Source: Nitrospirae bacterium RBG_13_39_12 | GTDB taxonomy: Bacteria; Nitrospirota; Thermodesulfovibrionia; Thermodesulfovibrionales; SM23-35 | NCBI GenBank assembly: GCA_001805125.1 | Contig: MHEF01000004.1 | Coordinates: 2,557-10,910 of the forward strand | Length of the DNA: 8,354 nt | Direction: 5' to 3' | Part shown: positions 1 through 6,421 of the stretch, piece after piece | Layout of the letters: each line of letters begins with the position of its first letter | Numbering within the stretch: position 1 is the first letter of the stretch | The notes under the pieces: generated by a model | What the model saw: only the letters and a program-made list of their open reading frames with translations | Database searches by the model: none | What the model was told of the DNA's origin: nothing | Translations under genes and position numbers: made by a program

Positions 1-1
1 T

Positions 2-940
2 CATTGCGTGCTTGAAAATAATCAGGTCAGCAGGTGCAGGGCCAGGATGAACAAGGACGGAGTTCTTTACAGCAGAGTATATGGTAAGCCATGTGCAGTT
101 CATGTTGATCCTATTGAGAAAAAACCTTTCTTTCACTTTCTGCCCGGGACGACAGCTTTTTCCATAGCGACTGCCGGATGTGTTTTAAGCTGCAAGTTCT
201 GTCAGAACTGGCAGATATCCCAGGCAAGACCGGAAGATACGGATACGTACGATCTGCCTCCAGATAAAGTTTTGAGTCAGGCAGTTTCTAATGGGTGCAG
301 GTCGATTGCTTATACTTACACAGAGCCGACAGTCTTTTACGAGTATATGTACGACACGGCAATCATTGCCAGGAAAAACAAGGTAAGGAACGTAATGCAT
401 TCATGCGGTTATATAAATGAAAAACCGCTCAGAGAATTATCAAAGTATATGGACGCTGCTGATATTGACCTGAAAGGGTTTACAGAAGATTTTTACAGCA
501 GGATCTGCAGCGGCAGTCTGAAACCTGTACTAAATTCCCTTGCGGTTTTGAAGGATGAGGGTGTATGGCTTGAGATAACGAATCTTGTTATCCCTACCCT
601 TAATGATGATATGAAGAAGATCAGTGAGATGTGCAGGTGGATACAGAAGAACCTTGGACCCGATGTCCCCATACATTTTTCGAGATTCTTCCCTCATTAT
701 AAGTTAAAAAATCTTCCGCCTACTCCACTGGAAACGCTTACAGAGGCTAGAAATGCTGCAATGGGAGCAGGCTTGAAATTCGTTTATATAGGGAATATAA
801 GACACGAAGGTGAAAGCACCTTCTGCCCCAAGTGCAAGAGGGTGATTGTTGAGAGGATAGGATATTTTGTTAAACAGAACAATATAGAAAATGATAAGTG
901 CCGATTCTGCGGCACGTCTATTTCAGGAGTATGGACTTAA
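2..940 (+). CDS. amrS: AmmeMemoRadiSam system radical SAM enzyme (5' end cut by window)
   Basis: This is a radical SAM enzyme of the AMMECR1-Memo-radical SAM system; to my knowledge its reaction is not established. The cluster motif CxxxCxxC lies in GCVLSCKFCQNW (Cys codons from about nt 179), followed by family-typical YTEPTVFYEYMYD, DLKGFTEDFY and HFSRFFPHYKL. A C-terminal zinc-ribbon-like pair, CPKC and CRFC, ends in the usual GVW. The gene is truncated: the frame is open to the edge, and the codons before the GTG at 8 read His-Cys. That matches the family's N-terminal CPHxC segment, so the GTG at 8 is not the start and roughly 20-40 residues lie upstream. The protein should be cytosolic unless the missing N-terminus carries a signal; some relatives appear to have a Tat signal. 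The next genes encode a Tat microprotein and the Memo-AMMECR1 partner. Family assignment is firm; function is unknown. Confidence 0.93.
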   Translation, partial: HCVLENNQVSRCRARMNKDGVLYSRVYGKPCAVHVDPIEKKPFFHFLPGTTAFSIATAGCVLSCKFCQNWQISQARPEDTDTYDLPPDKVLSQAVSNGCRSIAYTYTEPTVFYEYMYDTAIIARKNKVRNVMHSCGYINEKPLRELSKYMDAADIDLKGFTEDFYSRICSGSLKPVLNSLAVLKDEGVWLEITNLVIPTLNDDMKKISEMCRWIQKNLGPDVPIHFSRFFPHYKLKNLPPTPLETLTEARNAAMGAGLKFVYIGNIRHEGESTFCPKCKRVIVERIGYFVKQNNIENDKCRFCGTSISGVWT

Positions 941-974
941 AAGAACTTTATTTTCAGCAGGAGGGAGGACTCCA

Positions 975-1014
975 ATGTGAATTCTGTTCCGACAAGTCGG
1001 AACAGAATTCACAT
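975..1014. repeat. Perfect 40-nt palindrome (19-bp arms, 2-nt spacer)
   Basis: Arms 975-993 and 996-1014 are exact reverse complements across AA at 994-995. Each arm contains GAATTC. In RNA this would form a long hairpin with a CAAG-type tetraloop. No U-tract follows, so it is not a standard intrinsic terminator. It lies 35 nt after the amrS stop and 69 nt before the next start. It could be a Rho-assisted or bidirectional terminator, an operator, an RNA-processing site or a dispersed palindromic element. Confidence 0.9.
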
Positions 1015-1032
1015 CCGCTTAAATACTATATC

Positions 1033-1062
1033 CTGCCATTTTACAATTCAATACATGATAAT
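1033..1062 (+). promoter_or_regulatory. Possible weak sigma70-type promoter
   Basis: CTGCCA at 1033-1038 (4 of 6 to TTGACA) and GATAAT at 1057-1062 (5 of 6 to TATAAT) are 18 bp apart. A start near 1069 would leave a leader of about 15 nt before the ATG at 1084. If it is real, the microprotein and Memo-AMMECR1 gene have a promoter separate from amrS, just downstream of the palindrome. Similar matches occur by chance in AT-rich DNA. Confidence 0.3.
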
Positions 1063-1083
1063 ATTCATTAAAGTGAGGTAAAT

Positions 1084-1224
1084 ATGATGAAGAGAAGGGA
1101 TTTCCTGAGGTTGTTTTTGTTAGGTGGGTTTTTCAGTATGTTCGGCAAGAAGGTGAAAGCTGAAAAAAAACCTGAAAAGAACCTGAAGGAAGCCATGTTC
1201 TGGCGAAAGCTCGGCAATGAATAA
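1084..1224 (+). CDS. 46-aa twin-arginine signal microprotein with AmrS-like tail
   Basis: This short ORF begins MMKRRDFLRLFLLGGFF, a Tat signal (RRDFLR, then a hydrophobic stretch) with a likely processing region near KVKA. Only about 20 residues remain afterwards, ending KEAMFWRKLGNE. GAGGT at 1075-1079 is a good ribosome binding site, 4 nt before the ATG at 1084 and 7 nt before the ATG at 1087; the second start gives the more typical MKRRDFLR. The ORF overlaps the Memo-AMMECR1 gene by 8 nt, and that gene has no clear ribosome binding site of its own, so coupling is likely. The tail resembles the EAMFYxKL segment that normally opens AmrS before its CxLCPHxC motif. It may be the amputated head of a second AmrS or a real small exported peptide. 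Function is unknown. Confidence 0.72.
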   Translation: MMKRRDFLRLFLLGGFFSMFGKKVKAEKKPEKNLKEAMFWRKLGNE

Positions 1225-2623
1225 AAGAGTTTCAATTCTGCTAATCTCTGCCCTTATATTTCTTTTTGCATGTAAAGTGGCAGGGAAGGAACCCTCTGTG
1301 GCAGGATCATTTTATCCTGCTGACGAAAATGTTCTAAAGGAGTTTGTCAAAGGCCTTTTCGCTAAGGTTGAAAACCGTACTCAAAGCGGAAGACTCATAG
1401 CTCTCGTTTCACCGCATGCGGGGTATGTGTTTTCAGGCCAGGTTGCGGCATACGGATATAAAAACCTTGAAGACAGCGGTATAAATAAAGTTGTCTTAAT
1501 AGGTCCAAGCCACCAAGTTGCTTTCAAAGGTGCCTCCGTATATACAAAAGGTGGGTTCAGGACGCCTCTGGGCACTGTTAAGATTAATGAAAAAAATGCA
1601 GAGGACCTCTTAAATGAAGCTGCTGATGTAAGGTTTTACCCTGAGGCATACGAAAAAGAGCATTCATTAGAAGTTCAATTGCCTTTCCTTCAAACGGTTC
1701 TGAAGGACTTCACTATAGTGCCAATACTTATAGGTTCTCCCACAAGACAGACATTCGAGCATCTAATAAAAAAATTGCCAGAAATAATGGATGAAAAAAC
1801 GCTGCTTGTAGCAAGCACAGACCTTTCTCACTATCACGACTATGATAAGGCAAAGCAGATGGACAGCAAAGTCATATCAGCCATTGAAAGACTTTCATTT
1901 ATGGATACGGAACGACTTCTGAGATCCGGTGACGCTGAACTTTGCGGGGGATTCCCTGTATTAATTACAATAGAAGTATCACGTAGAGTCGGGGCAAACA
2001 CAGGGGTTCTTTTTAAATACGCGAACTCCGGTGATGTAACAAATGAAAAAGATAGGGTGGTCGGATATGCCTCTATCGGATTCTACAGCAGTCCTTTTTC
2101 AGCAGAAGAAAAACAGGAACTCCTTGACCTCTCAAAAAATGCCATTACCGGTTATGTTATGAACGGAAGAGTACCTGAAGTAGAAATGAAAAACCCGAAA
2201 CTTAAGGCAGAGGGAGCTGTATTTGTTACGATTAAAACAAATGGTAATCTTAGAGGATGTATCGGACACATACAGCCTGTAATGCCTCTTTACCAGTCAG
2301 TCATAAGAAATGCTGTAGCAGCATGCTCAAGCGACCCGAGATTTGCTCCGATGAAAAAGGAAGAGTTAAAGGATATAGATGTCGAGGTCTCTGTCCTTTC
2401 GCCACTCATACCTTTGAAAAATGTGAAAAATATTCAGATAGGCAAACACGGACTTTTTATAGTTAAAGGCAGTCATACCGGCCTCCTTCTCCCTCAGGTG
2501 GCAACGGAGTTCGGTTGGGATAGAGACACCTTTCTGAAACAGGTTTGCGCAAAGGCAGGGTTGCCTGGAGACGCCTGGAAAGACGCAGAACTCTATACCT
2601 TTACTGCTGAAATTATAAAATAG
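1217..2623 (+). CDS. amrB: Memo-AMMECR1 fusion with lipoprotein signal peptide (AmmeMemoRadiSam proteins B and A)
   Basis: This 468-aa protein has two domains. Residues ~26-290 are a Memo domain: GSFYPAD, SPHAGYVFSG, GPSH, HSLEVQLPFLQ, STDLSHYH and CGG. H67, H99 and C243 correspond to the metal-binding triad described for human MEMO1. Residues ~296-468 are an AMMECR1 domain with the hallmark LRGCIG (345-350), SDPRFAP and a C-terminal KDAELYTFTAEII. Memo and AMMECR1 are often separate genes (amrB, amrA); here they are fused. The N-terminus is MNKR, a hydrophobic run, then LFAC, a plausible lipobox with C19 as the lipidated residue. That predicts a membrane-anchored protein facing the periplasm, unlike the cytosolic eukaryotic homologues. 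The start overlaps the preceding Tat microprotein gene. The reaction is unknown; its partner is presumably AmrS. Family confidence is very high; localisation is inferred. Confidence 0.95.
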   Translation: MNKRVSILLISALIFLFACKVAGKEPSVAGSFYPADENVLKEFVKGLFAKVENRTQSGRLIALVSPHAGYVFSGQVAAYGYKNLEDSGINKVVLIGPSHQVAFKGASVYTKGGFRTPLGTVKINEKNAEDLLNEAADVRFYPEAYEKEHSLEVQLPFLQTVLKDFTIVPILIGSPTRQTFEHLIKKLPEIMDEKTLLVASTDLSHYHDYDKAKQMDSKVISAIERLSFMDTERLLRSGDAELCGGFPVLITIEVSRRVGANTGVLFKYANSGDVTNEKDRVVGYASIGFYSSPFSAEEKQELLDLSKNAITGYVMNGRVPEVEMKNPKLKAEGAVFVTIKTNGNLRGCIGHIQPVMPLYQSVIRNAVAACSSDPRFAPMKKEELKDIDVEVSVLSPLIPLKNVKNIQIGKHGLFIVKGSHTGLLLPQVATEFGWDRDTFLKQVCAKAGLPGDAWKDAELYTFTAEIIK

Positions 2624-2658
2624 GTAATCTGTTCCCTTAATCATTTAATATTTAAAAA

Positions 2659-3474
2659 ATGTGTGAATTTTGTATTAAACATGGAGAAGGCAAAAAATGG
2701 TATGAGAATATCACCAATTATACAGAAGAGGTATTTCATCAGGTTAACTCTGAAAAGAACTTAAAGTCATATCTCAATAATTTTTATCATTCCCTGAGTG
2801 TAGAAATAGAAAAGGCATCTAAATGGAAAAAGCGGCTTCCCCGTATTTATAATCTTATCGTCTATCCTCTCGTTACGAAGCATCTAAAGAAAACTCACTT
2901 TGGGCAAATCGTGCCTGTCGAAGATGTAGAAAATATTCTTAATAATTTCAATTCTGTTGTAAGGCTTCCATGCATATGCCGTAAAGTTACCACAGGTGAA
3001 AACAAAAGGTATTGTTTAGGTATAGGTATGGACCTGACTCACATATTTAGAGATGTTCCTGATTTTAGGGAGTTTGAAAGGTTATCGACGAAAGAAGCAA
3101 AAGAATACATAAGGCATCTCGACGTTGAGGGACAGACACATAGTGTTTGGACTTTTAATACCCCCTTTATAGGTGCTCTATGTAACTGTGACAGGGATTG
3201 CATGGCTTACAGGTTTCAGTTAAAAATGCAGCTTGGTAAAGTCATGTGGAAAGGTGAATATGTTGCGAGGATCAACCCCTTGCAGTGCAACGGATGCAAG
3301 GAGTGCATAAAAAGGTGTTATTTTGGCGCAATAAAATATGACAGAAGAAATATAAAATGTTCTGTTGAGATCATGAACTGCTACGGATGCGGGATATGCA
3401 GAACAGTCTGCAAAAATGATGCAATTAATTTACTGGACAGAACCAGTGTTGGACAGGTAGTAATGAATTGGTAA
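2659..3474 (+). CDS. 4Fe-4S ferredoxin-type protein (MCEFC..HGEGKKWY family)
   Basis: This 271-aa Fe-S protein probably transfers electrons. The N-terminus MCEFCIKHGEGKKWY is, from memory, conserved in a family of bacterial ferredoxin-like proteins. It fixes the start at 2659 although no ribosome binding site is visible. A central region has LPCICR (C105, C107), C119 and CNCDRDC (C175, C177, C181), enough for a further cluster or metal site. The C-terminus has two 4Fe-4S motifs: CNGCKECIKRC (C210, C213, C216, C220) and CYGCGICRTVC (C241, C244, C247, C251). No signal peptide or membrane segment is seen, so it should be cytosolic. It lies 35 nt after the Memo-AMMECR1 gene with no obvious terminator between, so co-transcription is plausible. 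It might reduce the AmrS cluster, but nothing in the sequence proves that. Confidence 0.85.
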   Translation: MCEFCIKHGEGKKWYENITNYTEEVFHQVNSEKNLKSYLNNFYHSLSVEIEKASKWKKRLPRIYNLIVYPLVTKHLKKTHFGQIVPVEDVENILNNFNSVVRLPCICRKVTTGENKRYCLGIGMDLTHIFRDVPDFREFERLSTKEAKEYIRHLDVEGQTHSVWTFNTPFIGALCNCDRDCMAYRFQLKMQLGKVMWKGEYVARINPLQCNGCKECIKRCYFGAIKYDRRNIKCSVEIMNCYGCGICRTVCKNDAINLLDRTSVGQVVMNW

Positions 3475-3825
3475 CTGATTAACACGAAAAATGCATTTAG
3501 ATTTTAAAGCTGGTAGGCACATATGCATTTCTCCTCAGCGAGTCGCCGGGGTGACAAAATCTCTTGAATGCAGATGTTGAAAATAAATTTATTTTTCGAT
3601 ACCTTAGTGTACCTTTAACTAATGGTATAACGAATATTTTTATCCATAAAATAAATAAAAATAATCTCGATAATTCATCGAGTTAAATAAATTTTTGAGC
3701 AATGTCTGCATTATTCGGGTTAAATAACTATTTTTTAGAAATAATTCTTTTTAACAACTCATCAACAACCATTTCACAGAAAAAAGACTTTAAGAACAAT
3801 AAGTTATAGAAATTTCACTTTTCAC
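3475..3825. other. AT-rich intergenic region without a supported gene
   Basis: I see no credible ORF on either strand and no RNA gene. The stretch is strongly AT-rich except for a short island at 3531-3555 (18 of 25 bases G or C by hand count). A small hairpin at 3666-3682 is listed separately. I looked for a cobalamin riboswitch because nrdJ follows, and found no B12-box-like sequence. It mainly separates the AMMECR1-Memo locus from the nrdJ promoter. Confidence 0.6.
3666..3682. terminator. Small inverted repeat, possible weak terminator
   Basis: CTCGAT (3666-3671) and ATCGAG (3677-3682) form a perfect 6-bp stem around AATTC. The sequence after it is T-rich but interrupted (TTAAATAAATTTTT). 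It could be a weak terminator for the upstream unit, but it is about 190 nt from the nearest stop and may be chance in AT-rich DNA. Confidence 0.25.
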
Positions 3826-3854
3826 TTGACATACACAATATATTGTGGTTTAAT
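3826..3854 (+). promoter_or_regulatory. Sigma70-type promoter of the nrdJ unit
   Basis: A perfect TTGACA (3826-3831) and TTTAAT (3849-3854, 5 of 6 to TATAAT) are exactly 17 bp apart. Initiation is predicted near 3861, giving a leader of about 50 nt before the ATG at 3911. The 16-bp NrdR-like box fits inside the spacer, so a bound repressor would block polymerase. Confidence 0.75.
3833..3848. promoter_or_regulatory. NrdR box 1
   Basis: ACACAATATATTGTGG matches the 16-bp NrdR consensus (about ACACWATATATWGTGT) at 15 of 16 positions. NrdR is the zinc-finger/ATP-cone repressor of ribonucleotide reductase genes. The box lies between the -35 and -10 elements of the promoter for the operon that contains nrdJ. 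Confidence 0.85.
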
Positions 3855-3874
3855 TCATGCTGATTGAATATTTA

Positions 3875-3890
3875 ACACAATTTATTGATA
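3875..3890. promoter_or_regulatory. NrdR box 2 (weaker)
   Basis: ACACAATTTATTGATA matches the NrdR consensus at about 12 of 16 positions; the left half-site is intact and the right one degenerate. It starts 42 bp after box 1, about four helical turns, which puts both boxes on the same DNA face. Known pairs are usually about three turns apart. It lies downstream of the predicted transcription start, just before the ribosome binding site of the next ORF. Confidence 0.65.
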
Positions 3891-3910
3891 ATTAGAGGGA
3901 GAAATTATCT

Positions 3911-4078
3911 ATGGAGCTATGCAGGGGGGTCAAAGACTGGTTTGAATGCCTTAAATGTCCTCATATATGCACAAAAAACTGTCCTATTGAGGGAGAAAAC
4001 GTAATAGAGAAAATGCAGGAACTTTTATCCGTCTCTGGAGCAAATGAAGATAAGAAAGGGAGGGATGTATGGAGATAG
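3911..4078 (+). CDS. 55-aa cysteine-rich microprotein overlapping nrdJ
   Basis: I do not recognise this small protein. It begins MELCRGVKDWFECLKCPHIC and contains C4, C13, C16, C20 and C24. The core C-x2-C-x3-C-x3-C, followed by Pro, looks like a ligand set for a 4Fe-4S cluster or zinc. The rest is a short acidic helix-like segment and a charged tail. GGGAG at 3897-3901, 9 nt before the ATG, is a good ribosome binding site. The ORF is the first gene after the NrdR-controlled promoter, and its stop lies inside nrdJ (10-nt overlap), so the two are probably co-expressed and translationally coupled. That suggests a role with ribonucleotide reductase, such as reductant, metallocofactor carrier or regulator, but this is inference. 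No signal peptide is seen. Confidence 0.75.
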   Translation: MELCRGVKDWFECLKCPHICTKNCPIEGENVIEKMQELLSVSGANEDKKGRDVWR

Positions 4079-6312
4079 TAAGCGGGCTCAGCCTTACGAC
4101 GAATGCACTTAAAGTCCTCGAAAAGAGATATCTGAAGAAGAACGAAGAAGGGGTAGTTATCGAAACCCCGGGAGAACTCTTCAGAAGGGTGGCCCGGAGC
4201 ATTGCGTCTGCTGATGAAAAATATGGCAAGTCAGAAACGGTTGTTGGAGATGTTGAAGAAGAGTTTAATCAGATGCTTACCTCTCTGTATTTTCTTCCGA
4301 ACAGTCCCACCCTTATGAATGCCGGCAGGAGGCTTGGACAGTTAAGTGCTTGTTTTGTCCTTCCCGTAGATGACTCCATGGAGTCCATATTCGATGCAGT
4401 AAAAAACACCGCAATCATCCATAAATCAGGCGGTGGAACAGGATTCAGTTTTTCAAGGCTAAGACCGAACGGTGATATTGTCGGTTCTACAAAAGGCATA
4501 TCTTCAGGTCCTGTCTCTTTCATGACCGTCTTTGACACGGCAACAGAGGCTGTGAAACAGGGCGGCACAAGAAGGGGCGCGAATATGGGTATACTGAGGG
4601 TTGACCACCCTGACATAATTAATTTCATTACCTGCAAGGATGACAATGCAAAGTTCAATAACTTTAATATCTCCGTTGCTCTCTCTGATGATTTTATGAA
4701 GGCTGTGGAAGAGGACAGGTCATATAATCTTATTAACCCAAGGACCAAAAAAGTAACTGACTCCCTTAAGGCACGGGATGTCTTCAGTCTTATCATAGAG
4801 CATGCATGGAAGAACGGAGAGCCGGGCATCGTATTTATCGACAGGGTGGATGCATCAAACCCCACTCCCCAGATAGCACATATCGAATCAACAAACCCGT
4901 GCGGAGAGCAGCCCTTACTGCCTTATGAGTCCTGTAACCTCGGGTCGATCAATCTTGCAAAAATGGTAAAGACAGAAAATAAAACACAGAAGATGGAGCG
5001 CATTAAGGTTGACTGGGAAAAACTCAGGGATATAACCTGGAAGGCTGTGCATTTCCTCGACAATGTCATTGATGTCAATAAATATCCGCTTCCGATGATA
5101 GGAGAGATGACGCGGGCTAACAGGAAAATAGGGCTCGGTGTGATGGGATGGGCAGACATGCTCATACAGCTCGGAGTCCCATATAATTCCGACACAGCTC
5201 TAAAACTTTCAGAAAATGTAATGGAATTCATACAGAAAGAATCCAGAAACGCATCAGCAGCAATTGCAGAGGAACGGGGTACATTTCCGAATTACAAGGG
5301 GAGTATTTATGACGAAAAGATAAGGCTGAGAAACGCTACGCTTACAACTATAGCACCGACAGGCACACTCTCGATCATTTCAGGCTGTTCATCCGGGATA
5401 GAGCCGCTCTTTGCAGTCTCCTATGTGAGGACAGTCATGGAAGGCACAAAGCTTATAGAGGTGAACCCTTATTTTGAAAAGGTTGCAAAGGACAGAGGGT
5501 TCTGGTCAAGGGAGCTTATGGAAAAGATTGCAGAGAAGGGTTCAATAAAGGAATTCAAAGAGATACCTGATGACGTAAAAGCAGTTTTTGTTGCAGCGCA
5601 TGATATTACACCCAAGGAACATATTACCATGCAGGCGGCATTCCAGAAATACGTTGATAATGCTGTTTCAAAGACCGTGAACTTCCCTCATGAGGCAAGA
5701 CCAAAAGATGTGGAGGAAGTATACCTGCTTGCCTACGAGCTTGGGTGCAAAGGAGTTACTGTTTACAGGGACGGTTCAAGAGAAAAGCAGGTATTAACAA
5801 AAGGAAAGAAAGAAAAGAAGCAGCAGGCTGCAGAGGTACCGCAGAAGGTTGTGCCAAAGAAAAGGCCGGAGTTAATAAGGGGTTCAACAAGACTCATGAA
5901 AACAGGCTGCGGCAATCTCTATGTTACCATCAACGAGGATGCGAACAGACATCCCTTTGAACTCTTTACATCGATGGGCAAGGCTGGCGGCTGTGCTGCA
6001 AGCCAGTCAGAGGCTATCGGCAGGCTTGTCTCGCTCGCGTTCAGGGCGAATTTAGAGCCTGAGGAAATCATCAGGCAGTTGAAAGGCATTTCCTGTCATG
6101 AACCTGCATGGCACAGCGGAGGGAGAATACTTTCCTGCTCTGACGCCATAGCAAAGGCACTCGAGAGCTACCGTGTTGAGGGTGACAAAGGCAATGGTGA
6201 CAAGCAGAAAGTGCTCATGATAATGGGCGCCTGCCCCGAATGCGGCGGCGCCATCGAGCGCGAAGGCGGCTGCCTCGTCTGTCATAACTGCGGGTTTACG
6301 AAATGCGGGTAA
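4069..6312 (+). CDS. nrdJ: Adenosylcobalamin-dependent (class II) ribonucleoside-diphosphate reductase
   Basis: NrdJ reduces ribonucleotides to deoxyribonucleotides using a thiyl radical generated from adenosylcobalamin. It is 747 aa, a normal length. Landmarks in order: N-terminal ALxVLxKRYLKK and ETPGELFRRVA; LSACF (C95) and ESCNLGS (C289), the expected redox cysteine pair; GGTRRGANMG; NPCGE (N276, C278, E280), the catalytic trio with the radical cysteine; TIAPTGTLSIISGCSSGIEP. A basic linker (~576-600) leads to a TSCPD domain (~605-700). The tail has CPEC (C722, C725), CxxC-HN-C (C735, C738, C741) and C746, probably a zinc ribbon plus cysteines that relay reducing equivalents. The start at 4069 is supported by GGGAGGG at 4058-4064. 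The gene follows the Cys-rich ORF and two NrdR boxes. The last ~80 nt are noticeably richer in G and C than the preceding gene body, and a diverged copy of the tail lies at 7388-7441. Confidence 0.97.
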   Translation: MEIVSGLSLTTNALKVLEKRYLKKNEEGVVIETPGELFRRVARSIASADEKYGKSETVVGDVEEEFNQMLTSLYFLPNSPTLMNAGRRLGQLSACFVLPVDDSMESIFDAVKNTAIIHKSGGGTGFSFSRLRPNGDIVGSTKGISSGPVSFMTVFDTATEAVKQGGTRRGANMGILRVDHPDIINFITCKDDNAKFNNFNISVALSDDFMKAVEEDRSYNLINPRTKKVTDSLKARDVFSLIIEHAWKNGEPGIVFIDRVDASNPTPQIAHIESTNPCGEQPLLPYESCNLGSINLAKMVKTENKTQKMERIKVDWEKLRDITWKAVHFLDNVIDVNKYPLPMIGEMTRANRKIGLGVMGWADMLIQLGVPYNSDTALKLSENVMEFIQKESRNASAAIAEERGTFPNYKGSIYDEKIRLRNATLTTIAPTGTLSIISGCSSGIEPLFAVSYVRTVMEGTKLIEVNPYFEKVAKDRGFWSRELMEKIAEKGSIKEFKEIPDDVKAVFVAAHDITPKEHITMQAAFQKYVDNAVSKTVNFPHEARPKDVEEVYLLAYELGCKGVTVYRDGSREKQVLTKGKKEKKQQAAEVPQKVVPKKRPELIRGSTRLMKTGCGNLYVTINEDANRHPFELFTSMGKAGGCAASQSEAIGRLVSLAFRANLEPEEIIRQLKGISCHEPAWHSGGRILSCSDAIAKALESYRVEGDKGNGDKQKVLMIMGACPECGGAIEREGGCLVCHNCGFTKCG

Positions 6313-6318
6313 TCTTTA

Positions 6319-6388
6319 ATATAGGCATACCTCTTTTCCCTTTCGCCTCGGCAAATCCGCCTGAGTGCGGAAAAGAGGAATTAGGGGA
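6319..6388 (+). repeat. Hairpin repeat copy A after nrdJ (possible terminator)
   Basis: The unit starts ATATAGGCAT (6319-6328). It then has a perfect 10-bp stem, CCTCTTTTCC (6330-6339) with GGAAAAGAGG (6369-6378), around a 29-nt loop, and ends TTAGGGGA. The same layout recurs at 7451-7490 with a shorter loop. It begins 6 nt after the nrdJ stop, so it may also end or stabilise the nrdJ transcript, although no clean U-tract follows. Confidence 0.7.
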
Positions 6389-6421
6389 ACTTATTTAAAA
6401 AATATAAAGAAGTTATAGAAC

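Noticed and set aside
8..10. GTG as the start of the radical SAM gene
   Set aside because: The frame stays open to the window edge and reads His-Cys just before it, matching the conserved N-terminal CPHxC segment of the family. The true start is upstream.
975..1014. Intrinsic terminator of amrS
   Set aside because: The stem is perfect, but no U-tract follows either arm, so I recorded it as a palindrome of unknown role.
3475..3910. Cobalamin riboswitch before the B12-dependent reductase
   Set aside because: No B12-box-like sequence or suitable stem set is visible. The NrdR boxes explain the control better.
4269..4865. 198-codon open frame on the - strand
   Set aside because: It lies wholly inside nrdJ, which has unmistakable family motifs. 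The antisense protein shows no recognisable domain.
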